A stretch of 9,404 bases of DNA from JBBRRP01 sp038251425 (GTDB lineage: Bacteria > Myxococcota_A > Polyangia > Polyangiales > Polyangiaceae). Location of the stretch: NCBI GenBank assembly GCA_038251425.1, contig JBBSBI010000197.1, forward strand, positions 1 to 9,404, written 5' to 3'. A model generated the notes under the pieces. That model saw only the letters and a list, made by a program, of their open reading frames with translations, made no database searches and was not told where the DNA came from. The position numbers and the translations under genes are program-made. Shown here one piece after another: positions 1 through 5,613 of the stretch (positions are counted from its first letter, which is position 1; the number at the start of each line of letters is the position of its first letter).

Positions 1-1181
1 CGCGACCCTTGTTTCGTGCTGAAGACTATGAATACTACGTGCGTGTCAACCAGCGCTTCGCGGAAGCCGTCTGCGAAGAAGTCGATTCCGACGATCCCAT
101 TGTGTTAGTGCAGGACTATCACTTCGCTTTGGCCCCGAAAATGATTCGGGAACGCTTGCCCCGAGCCACCATCATCACCTTTTGGCACATCCCGTGGCCT
201 AACGCAGAACGCTTTGGCATTTGCCCCTGGCGTGAGGAGCTGATTTCGGGGTTGCTCGGCTCGAGCATCTTGGGCTTTCACACCCAGCTTCACTGCAATA
301 ACTTCATAGATTCCGTGGACTCCTTCATGGAGAGTCGCATCGACCGAGAGGAACACGCGGTGATCCAGGGAGCGCGCAGGACTCTCGTGAAGCCCTATCC
401 GATCTCCATCGAGTGGCCAGTGCATTGGCTCAATGACGTCCCCAACGTGGCGGACTGCCAGCTCCAGGTGCGACGCGAACTAGGACTCCCCGACGACGCC
501 CTAGTCGGTGTAGGCGTGGATCGCTTGGATTACACCAAGGGCATCGAAGAACGACTATTGGCTGTTGATAGCCTGCTGACGCGGTACCCGGAGTTTCGTG
601 GCAAGTTTACCTTCGTGCAGATCGCCGCCCCGAGCCGAACCAAGATCCCCCGCTACCGCGAGCTCAATGAGCGCGTCGAGGCGATTACTGACGAAGTTAA
701 TAAAAAGTGGTCTTCGGGGACCTACAAGCCCATCGTGCTTCTGCGCACCCACCACGAGCCAGCCAGCGTCTTCCGCTTCTATCGCGCGGCTCAGCTCTGC
801 TACGTCAGCAGTTTGCACGATGGGATGAACCTGGTAGCCAAGGAATTCGTGGCGGCGCGGGACGACGAACAAGGGGTGTTGATACTGAGTCAGTTCACGG
901 GAGCAGCTCGAGATCTCACCGAGGCCCTGATCGTGAATCCCTACGACCTTCAGCAGGCCGGTGACGCCATGGCGGGGGCCCTCAGAATGCCGAAAAGCGA
1001 GCAGCGGGAGCGCTTGCATTCGATGCGTCGTTTGGTGTCCGAATTCAACGTGTACCGCTGGGCTGGGCGGATGCTCGTCGACGCCGCAGAGCTCCGACGC
1101 AAAGAACGCATGACGGGACGATTTGCAACCGCTCAGCCTTCCACACCGACAGAACCTTATGAAGAACCTCCTGTTGCGTGA
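1..1181 (+). CDS. otsA: Trehalose-6-phosphate synthase (GT20), 5' end missing
   Basis: Retaining GT20 glycosyltransferase that joins a nucleotide-activated glucose to glucose-6-phosphate, giving trehalose-6-phosphate in the cytoplasm. The frame is open to the left edge (codons Arg-Pro-Leu-Phe-Arg), so the TTG at 9 is internal and the true start lies upstream. Counting from that TTG, visible motifs are QDYH (35-38), WHIPWP (59-64), DRLDYTKGI (171-179; R172 and K177 match the phosphate-binding Arg/Lys of E. coli OtsA), SLHDGMN (268-274) and KEF with E279, so the catalytic C-terminal half is intact. The segment around 92-136 (HCNNFIDSVD to KPYPISIEWP) resembles the long GT20 proteins that carry an N-terminal extension, which may be why much is missing here. 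The last ~20 residues are a Pro/Glu/Thr-rich tail. otsB starts 23 bp before its stop, suggesting coupled translation. Glucosylglycerol-phosphate synthase is the alternative GT20 activity; the adjacent otsB favours trehalose. Confidence 0.93.
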   Translation, partial: RPLFRAEDYEYYVRVNQRFAEAVCEEVDSDDPIVLVQDYHFALAPKMIRERLPRATIITFWHIPWPNAERFGICPWREELISGLLGSSILGFHTQLHCNNFIDSVDSFMESRIDREEHAVIQGARRTLVKPYPISIEWPVHWLNDVPNVADCQLQVRRELGLPDDALVGVGVDRLDYTKGIEERLLAVDSLLTRYPEFRGKFTFVQIAAPSRTKIPRYRELNERVEAITDEVNKKWSSGTYKPIVLLRTHHEPASVFRFYRAAQLCYVSSLHDGMNLVAKEFVAARDDEQGVLILSQFTGAARDLTEALIVNPYDLQQAGDAMAGALRMPKSEQRERLHSMRRLVSEFNVYRWAGRMLVDAAELRRKERMTGRFATAQPSTPTEPYEEPPVA

Positions 1182-1914
1182 AAATCGCGAAGTTCTCGCC
1201 CAGCTGGCGGGCTCCAGGGTGCTGCTTGGGTTCGATTTCGACGGCACCTTGGCCCCGATCGTCGAAGACCGAGAGTGCGCCTCGATGCGAACGCGCACCG
1301 CTGAGCTCCTCGGCAGGCTCGGTCGACTGTATCCTTGTGCCGTCATTTCGGGACGAAGCAAATCCGACGTCGAGGCCCGTTTGGGCTCGGCTGAGCTCAA
1401 ATACGTGGTTGGAAACCATGGGCTTGAGCCGGGGAGCGGCCTATTGGAGTTTGAGCAGGAAGTTGCAGAGGCGTACGTGCTTCTCAAGGAAGCTTTAGCC
1501 CAGTGCGCTGGCGTCGACATCGAAAACAAACGCTACACCTTGGCGCTCCACTACCGGCGTTCCCGCCAGAAGCGACAAGCCAGACAAGCGATTGACCGAG
1601 CGGTGGGCGCTCTTCCCTCGCCGATGCGCTCGGTCCTTGGCAAAATGGTAGTGAACTTGGTGCCTGAGCGTGCTCCCAACAAAGGCACGGCTCTGCTTGA
1701 GCTGAGGGCGATGGCAGGCGCTGATACCGCACTCTACGTGGGCGACGACGTGACCGATGAAGACGTCTTCGAACTCGATCAGCCGGGGCGACTCTTGAGC
1801 CTGCGTGTAGGAGAATCGCAGGTGTCCTCGGCTGGGTACTTCCTGCGTGATCAGAGGGCGATAGATGAGCTTCTCCAAACACTCATTTTACTCCGCAGTA
1901 ACACCGCTGGTTAA
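1159..1914 (+). CDS. otsB: Trehalose-6-phosphate phosphatase (HAD superfamily)
   Basis: Dephosphorylates trehalose-6-phosphate to trehalose, the second step after OtsA. From the ATG at 1159 the protein has 251 residues, normal for OtsB. HAD motif I is DFDGT at 26-30 (nucleophile D26, acid/base D28), motif II is the Ser of ISGRS (S64), GNHG follows at 85-88, motif III Lys lies in PNKGTAL (K175), and motif IV is GDDVTDED (195-202), which binds Mg. All catalytic groups are present. An upstream in-frame TTG at 1123 would add 12 residues, but ATG 1159 gives the usual family N-terminus. There is no strong Shine-Dalgarno, and the start lies inside otsA, so translational coupling is likely. The stop is followed after 3 bp by the MarR gene. 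Assignment is secure; specificity for trehalose-P rather than another sugar phosphate rests on the pairing with otsA. Confidence 0.94.
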   Translation: MKNLLLRENREVLAQLAGSRVLLGFDFDGTLAPIVEDRECASMRTRTAELLGRLGRLYPCAVISGRSKSDVEARLGSAELKYVVGNHGLEPGSGLLEFEQEVAEAYVLLKEALAQCAGVDIENKRYTLALHYRRSRQKRQARQAIDRAVGALPSPMRSVLGKMVVNLVPERAPNKGTALLELRAMAGADTALYVGDDVTDEDVFELDQPGRLLSLRVGESQVSSAGYFLRDQRAIDELLQTLILLRSNTAG

Positions 1915-1917
1915 CCG

Positions 1918-2457
1918 ATGAAGCCGGAGCCGCAACAAAGTTTCCCGCTGGGCCCAGCGCTGGGTTTTTTGGATCAACTTTGGCAGCTGAATCACGCGCT
2001 TTTGCAGCTCTCAGGGCACATGGACAAGCGCCTTGGGGTCACGGCGCAACAGCGTCTGATTGTGCGTTGCTTGGGCAAGTATCCAGGGATGACGGCGGGC
2101 CAATTGGCAGCGCTCCTTCATTTGGACGCCGGTACCATTTCCGCGTCCCTCCGCCGGCTGGAGGAAAAGCGCGTGATTCAGCGGCGCCGGGACCCGCGAG
2201 ACAAGCGGCGCGCGTCGCTTGGCCTCACTGAGAAAGGACGCGCCCTCGATCGCTCGGCGAAAGGCACGGTTGAATATGCCGTTGAACAGCTACTCTTGGA
2301 AGGCAATCAACAGGAGGTGGCGACGACAGCGCGAGTGCTGGGTCAGCTCACAGCGCTGTTGATTCAAGAGTGTGAGCCCGGCTTGAATGCGGGGGAGCGC
2401 GCGGCGCGTTCGGTGCTCGTGCTCCCCATTGCCACGGTTAGACGCAAACCCCAATGA
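1918..2457 (+). CDS. MarR-family winged-helix transcriptional regulator
   Basis: Cytoplasmic DNA-binding regulator of 179 residues. A helical dimerisation part at about 15-35 is followed by a winged helix: the first helices at 43-68 (VTAQQRLIVRCLGKYPGMTA then GQLAALL), a recognition helix around 70-82 (AGTISASLRRLEEK) and a wing at 88-106 with the DPRD-KRR signature and LTEKGRAL. A C-terminal helix (about 115-150) would close the dimer, and a roughly 25-residue tail follows. It starts 3 bp after the otsB stop without a visible Shine-Dalgarno, so it is probably translated by coupling. Its stop overlaps the mscS start (ATGA). Position between otsAB and mscS suggests it controls this operon or senses a related signal, but nothing in the sequence identifies a ligand. 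The first codons also form a palindrome with a T tract (1944-1970). Family call is secure; targets are inferred. Confidence 0.9.
   Translation: MKPEPQQSFPLGPALGFLDQLWQLNHALLQLSGHMDKRLGVTAQQRLIVRCLGKYPGMTAGQLAALLHLDAGTISASLRRLEEKRVIQRRRDPRDKRRASLGLTEKGRALDRSAKGTVEYAVEQLLLEGNQQEVATTARVLGQLTALLIQECEPGLNAGERAARSVLVLPIATVRRKPQ
1944..1970 (+). terminator. Palindrome plus T6 inside the start of the MarR gene (possible attenuator)
   Basis: GCTGGG (1947-1952), CCCAGC (1953-1958) and GCTGGG (1959-1964) lie in direct succession and are followed at once by six T (1965-1970). Two overlapping perfect palindromes result: 1946-1959 (14 bp) and 1953-1964 (12 bp). The 3' one can fold as CCCA/TGGG with a GCGC loop, extended by G-U pairs, directly before the T tract, which is the layout of an intrinsic terminator. 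The stem is short and the element is inside codons about 9-18 of the MarR gene, so it may be partial, conditional, or a coincidence of coding sequence. It could equally serve as a binding palindrome for the regulator itself. Confidence 0.35.
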
Positions 2458-3707
2458 AGAATGCACAACAGCCTCATCGTCCCATCCGGAGTCCGTTCTG
2501 GCGCGTCGTCGCTTGGATCACCCCCGTCGCCAGTGCAATACTGGCGGTTTCGACGCGGGTTCACGCCCAAGTGCCGTTCAATGATCGCTGGCTGCTCGAT
2601 CGCTTGCCGGCGCCGCTACTCCGGGTCGGACCCAAAGAGCTACAGTACTGGCAGTGGCTTGCGCTGCCCTTGGTTCTGATCGTCGCCTGGGTCTTCGGTC
2701 ACCTGCTCAGTCGGGTCACCGCGCGGGTGCTGAGAAGCATCGCGGCTCGAACCCAGACCGAATGGGACGATCAGGTGCTCTTGGGCATCGGCGCGCCACT
2801 GACGTTGAGTTGGGCGGTGGCTGCCACCTACCTGCTGGTTCCTTGGCTAACGCTGCCCGAGTCCGCTGAGGCATTCCTGAACCGTTCGATGCGTGCGGTT
2901 CTATTCTTGGCGTTCTTCTGGTTTTTGGCTCGCGGCGTCGAATTAACACGGCAGGTTATCGCAGCATCTCCTTGGGGTCGCGAGCATGCGGTGTCTCGAT
3001 CTCTTTTGCCGCTCGGGGCGCGCGTCGGAAAAGTCGTGTTGTGGGCGATTGCTCTGGTGGCGCTCATCTCGGAGCTGGGCTACCCGGTTACAAGTCTCGT
3101 GGCAGGGCTCGGCGTCGGTGGGCTCGCCGTGGCGCTGGCAGCGCAAAAGACGGTTGAGAATCTTTTTGGCGCGTTTTCGATCGGCGCAGATCAACCCTTC
3201 CGCGAGGGTGATTTCGTACGCGTGGAAGACTTTGTGGGCACGGTTGAGGCGATCGGTTTGCGTTCCACCCGTTTCCGCACTTTGGATCGTACGCTCATCA
3301 GTATACCGAACGGAAAGCTGGCCGAGATGCGCCTCGAGTCCTACACGGCGCGTGATCGCTTGCGCCTCGCGTGCACCATTGGGCTCGTCTATGACACGAG
3401 TCAGGCCTGCCTACGGGGAGTGCTCGAAGGTTTTGAACGAGCACTGAGACAACACCCCAAGATTTGGCCGGATACAGTGATCGTGCGGTTTACTGGCTTC
3501 GGCGCGTCATCACTCGATATAGAGATCATGGCCTGGTTTCAAACCTCTGATTGGAATGAGTTTCAGCTGATCCGACAAGAAGTGCTCTTGAGCTTCATGG
3601 GTGTAGTCGAGCAACACAAGAGCTCCTTTGCGTTCCCGACGCGCACGCTGCACCTGGTTCACGACGAAAACCAAGGCGTCTTGGGCGAAGCCTCGAGTCC
3701 AGGTTAA
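2454..3707 (+). CDS. MscS-family mechanosensitive ion channel
   Basis: Membrane channel that opens under membrane tension and releases solutes during hypo-osmotic shock. The protein has 417 residues. Residues 16-38 look like a Sec signal peptide ending in VHA-Q, so the mature N-terminus may be periplasmic. Hydrophobic segments follow at about 66-86, 116-134, 146-166 and 190-208. The pore helix is at about 212-240, Gly/Ala-rich and ending in AAQKTVENLFGAFSI, as in MscS TM3. Next comes the cytoplasmic beta domain (PFREGDFV, GTVEAIGLRSTRFRTLD, ISIPNGKL at about 248-289) and an alpha/beta C-terminal part to about 400. It is larger than E. coli MscS (286 residues) because of the extra N-terminal helices. 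The start overlaps the MarR stop as ATGA and no Shine-Dalgarno is seen, implying coupling. Operon placement with trehalose synthesis fits solute management. Conductance and gating cannot be judged. Confidence 0.93.
   Translation: MKNAQQPHRPIRSPFWRVVAWITPVASAILAVSTRVHAQVPFNDRWLLDRLPAPLLRVGPKELQYWQWLALPLVLIVAWVFGHLLSRVTARVLRSIAARTQTEWDDQVLLGIGAPLTLSWAVAATYLLVPWLTLPESAEAFLNRSMRAVLFLAFFWFLARGVELTRQVIAASPWGREHAVSRSLLPLGARVGKVVLWAIALVALISELGYPVTSLVAGLGVGGLAVALAAQKTVENLFGAFSIGADQPFREGDFVRVEDFVGTVEAIGLRSTRFRTLDRTLISIPNGKLAEMRLESYTARDRLRLACTIGLVYDTSQACLRGVLEGFERALRQHPKIWPDTVIVRFTGFGASSLDIEIMAWFQTSDWNEFQLIRQEVLLSFMGVVEQHKSSFAFPTRTLHLVHDENQGVLGEASSPG
2523..2559 (+). other. Intragenic stem-loop in the mscS signal-peptide region
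   Basis: A perfect 7-bp inverted repeat, CGCCAGT (2528-2534) and ACTGGCG (2540-2546), encloses a GCAAT loop about 75 bases into mscS. Two G-U pairs could extend it, and an alternative outer pairing of CCCGTCG (2523-2529) with CGACGCGGG (2551-2559, one bulge) is possible. No T tract follows, so it is not a terminator. It may influence translation or stability of the mscS part of the transcript, or be chance within GC-rich coding sequence. Confidence 0.25.
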
Positions 3708-3716
3708 TACTCAGGC
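3690..3716. terminator. Weak hairpin across the convergent mscS / nhaR-like stops
   Basis: GCCTcGAG (3690-3697, one bulged C) can pair with CTCAGGC (3710-3716) around a 12-base loop that contains both gene ends. Its place between convergent stop codons separated by 3 bp fits a bidirectional terminator, but there is no T tract on either side, so the call is weak. Confidence 0.2.
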
Positions 3717-4625
3717 ACCCTGTCGTTGCGGGATCTGAAGCCCGGTGCGCCCCGCTTCGACAACCGCCACAACTCCTCGGTGGCGAATGCGCCGCTCGGT
3801 AGATACCGCGTAATAACTCTCACGCAACCCCTCACAGCGGCCAACTAACTGCACCGACGGGAGGTCGTCGATATCAGCCCGCATGGCAGCTCTCACAGGA
3901 AATACGCCGCGTCCGCCCAAGCCCAAAGCGCGAATGAGCCCAGCGTCGTCCGCCTCTGCCTTGACGATCGGGTGCACTCCGTTGGCGACGAACCAAGCGT
4001 CGAGCCTGCGCCTAAGTGGCGCACCAGTGGGAGGAAGGACGAACGGGACACTCGACAAACTTTGGGGAAAACGTAGCTTGGCACGTCGTGCCAGGGCGGT
4101 CGTGGCGTAAAGAAGAATGTCGGTTTCGCCGAGGAGACGCGAATGAATGCGCGTTCCCTGCGGCGCGACAGGGATCTCATTTTGGATCGTTAACTGAAGC
4201 CGCCCAGCCACCAAGGCTTCGAGCAAAGCTGGGCCCTTGTCCTGCACGAGGAGAAGCTGCACGCCGTCCTGATCCAACGCAGGGCCCAATAACTGATGCG
4301 CAAGCGCTTTGGGGATCCCGGGAACGACCCCGATCCGAAGCACGTCGCGTCCCGACCCCGTGCGACCCTTCGCCACGTCTGTCAGCTCTCGACCGAGACG
4401 AAAAATATCGGACGCGTAGCCCAGGGCATCGAGTCCAAACGCCGTTAACACTAAGCGTCTGCCGCGGCGTTCAAACAGCGGAGCCCCAAAGTTGCGCTCA
4501 AGAGCGCCGAGCTGCGCGCTCAATGTCGAATGCGTCAGTCGAAGCTTGCGGGCCGCGGGGGCGACGCCGCCCTCCTCGGCGATCACCGAGAAGTAGTATA
4601 AATGGTGGTAATTGAGCCATTCCAT
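3711..4625 (-). CDS. LysR-family transcriptional regulator, NhaR-like
   Basis: LysR-type regulator of 304 residues. The N-terminus (LNYHHLYYFSVIAEEGGV) closely resembles that of E. coli NhaR, the activator of the nhaA Na+/H+ antiporter gene. A winged helix-turn-helix spans about 4-62 (AAARKLRLTHSTLSAQLGAL pattern, then FERRGRRLVLT). A two-lobed effector-binding domain from about 95 to 290 contains LRIGVVPGIPK and, near the end, YYAVSTERRIRH, again like NhaR. The ATG is the only usable start, because an in-frame stop lies six codons upstream; the Shine-Dalgarno is weak. The gene is divergent from the Usp gene and converges on mscS with a 3-bp gap. NhaR responds to Na+ and pH in E. coli; here the obvious candidate targets are the divergent Usp gene and the CPA2 antiporter gene beyond it, since no nhaA is visible. 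The effector is unproven. Confidence 0.88.
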   Translation of the reverse strand: MEWLNYHHLYYFSVIAEEGGVAPAARKLRLTHSTLSAQLGALERNFGAPLFERRGRRLVLTAFGLDALGYASDIFRLGRELTDVAKGRTGSGRDVLRIGVVPGIPKALAHQLLGPALDQDGVQLLLVQDKGPALLEALVAGRLQLTIQNEIPVAPQGTRIHSRLLGETDILLYATTALARRAKLRFPQSLSSVPFVLPPTGAPLRRRLDAWFVANGVHPIVKAEADDAGLIRALGLGGRGVFPVRAAMRADIDDLPSVQLVGRCEGLRESYYAVSTERRIRHRGVVAVVEAGRTGLQIPQRQGA

Positions 4626-4635
4626 GAATGGGATG

Positions 4636-4650
4636 GTCGCCTATATCGAC
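4636..4650. promoter_or_regulatory. Candidate LysR-type operator (T-N11-A dyad)
   Basis: GTCG-N7-CGAC forms a perfect interrupted dyad with an AT-containing centre (CCTATAT). It includes the T-N11-A core typical of LysR-family sites (T4637, A4649). It sits 11 bp upstream of the nhaR-like ATG and about 75 bp upstream of the Usp start, in the only divergent control region of this part. Autoregulation and control of the Usp gene are plausible inferences. No convincing -35/-10 pair was found in the 100-bp gap on either strand. Confidence 0.35.
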
Positions 4651-4712
4651 AGGATCAGTCAATCTTTCGTTCTGTTAAACATACTCGGTCGGGCTCATGA
4701 TGCAATCAACCC

Positions 4713-4719
4713 AAAGGAG
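4713..4719 (+). promoter_or_regulatory. Strong Shine-Dalgarno for the Usp gene
   Basis: AAAGGAG lies 6 bases before the ATG at 4726. It is the clearest ribosome-binding site in the window and decides the start against the in-frame ATGs at 4612, 4624 and 4633, which overlap or abut the start of the divergent regulator gene. Confidence 0.85.
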
Positions 4720-4725
4720 AACATC

Positions 4726-5613
4726 ATGGCAATGCCCTTGAAGGATCTGAAGAGTGAACCTACCCCTCGTGTTTTAGTTGCGCTGCGGGAAAGCGGATCA
4801 CCGAGTTCGTGCGTCTTGCGGGCTCGGGCTCTAGCGCTGGTGATGGGGGCTGAGCTGGAAGTTGTGCTTGTTTTGCCGGAGCAGACACGCCTGAATACGC
4901 TTTTCCCTCAACACAATCTACTGGACGCCATGCAGAGCGCAGAGCTTGCGCTGCAATCGAGTCAGACCACAAGAACGTGGCTACGGGGTTTGTTGGGTGG
5001 GGATGAATCTGCGGTGCGGTTTGCCCTTGTGCACGGAAACTTCGTCGCGGAAGCTGCTCGCTACGCGCAGGACATCGGTGCGCAGTTGATCGTTGTGCCG
5101 GAATGCGAGGACTCTTGCGGCAGTGTCGCAACCGCGCTCGCCCGTGCGGCGCAAATTCCTGTCCTCGTGGCTCGTTCCGGAAGTGGGCGTGAAGCCATCG
5201 TAGCCGCAACGGATTTGGAAACTGAGGGCTATCCGGTGCTGCGTTGGGCTGCCGATCTTGGCCGACGCTTGGAGGCCCCGGTGGTGGTCGTGCACAACGT
5301 GAATCCAGAAGCCACTAACGAGGAAAAAGCGCGACCGCTCCAGGTCTTCAAAAACGACACCCGAGGAGTAGCACTCCTACATCTCCTGGAAACGCCTGCC
5401 GAAGATCGGTCCGTCGATGGTCTGCCCTCAGTGCTTCGCGCCGACACGGACCCCGTTAGCGCTATCTTGTCGGAGGCGAAGGCCTTTGACGCGGACATGA
5501 TAGTCGTGGGCACGCGCGAGCACGGTTTCCTCGGGCGGTTGTTTGGAGTTAGCGTCCCTGCTCAAGTGGTGGACGAATCTTCTTGTTCAGTGTTCGTGCT
5601 ACCCATCGATTAG
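4726..5613 (+). CDS. Tandem-domain universal stress protein (UspA family)
   Basis: Cytoplasmic stress protein of 295 residues with two Usp folds in one chain. Domain 1 is at about 15-150 (PRVLVALRES, GAELEVVLVL, GNFVAEAARYA, AQLIVVPE, ALARAAQIPVLVAR). Domain 2 is at about 155-294 (EAIVAATDLETEG, APVVVVHNV, DMIVVGTREHGFLGRLFG, SSCSVFVLP). The ATP-binding motif G-2x-G-9x-G-S/T is incomplete: in domain 1 the region (PECEDSCGSVATALAR) lacks it, and in domain 2 (262-276) the second Gly is Glu and the third is Val, although the final Ser is kept. Nucleotide binding is therefore doubtful. The start follows a strong Shine-Dalgarno. The gene is divergent from the NhaR-like regulator and its last 4 bp overlap the end of the antiporter gene. 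It may act in ion or osmotic stress alongside the antiporter, but the sequence shows no direct partner. Confidence 0.9.
   Translation: MAMPLKDLKSEPTPRVLVALRESGSPSSCVLRARALALVMGAELEVVLVLPEQTRLNTLFPQHNLLDAMQSAELALQSSQTTRTWLRGLLGGDESAVRFALVHGNFVAEAARYAQDIGAQLIVVPECEDSCGSVATALARAAQIPVLVARSGSGREAIVAATDLETEGYPVLRWAADLGRRLEAPVVVVHNVNPEATNEEKARPLQVFKNDTRGVALLHLLETPAEDRSVDGLPSVLRADTDPVSAILSEAKAFDADMIVVGTREHGFLGRLFGVSVPAQVVDESSCSVFVLPID

Noticed and set aside
555..1529. Long minus-strand open frame opposite otsA and otsB
   Set aside because: It lies antisense to two well-supported genes with full catalytic motifs and its product has no recognisable domain; it is a shadow of GC-rich coding sequence.
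4016..4615. Plus-strand 199-codon frame opposite the NhaR-like gene
   Set aside because: Arg/Pro-rich composition, no domain, fully antisense to a clear LysR gene.
4612..4725. N-terminal extension of the Usp protein from upstream ATGs (4612, 4624, 4633)
   Set aside because: These overlap or abut the divergent regulator start and lack ribosome sites, while ATG 4726 has AAAGGAG at ideal spacing and gives the standard Usp start.
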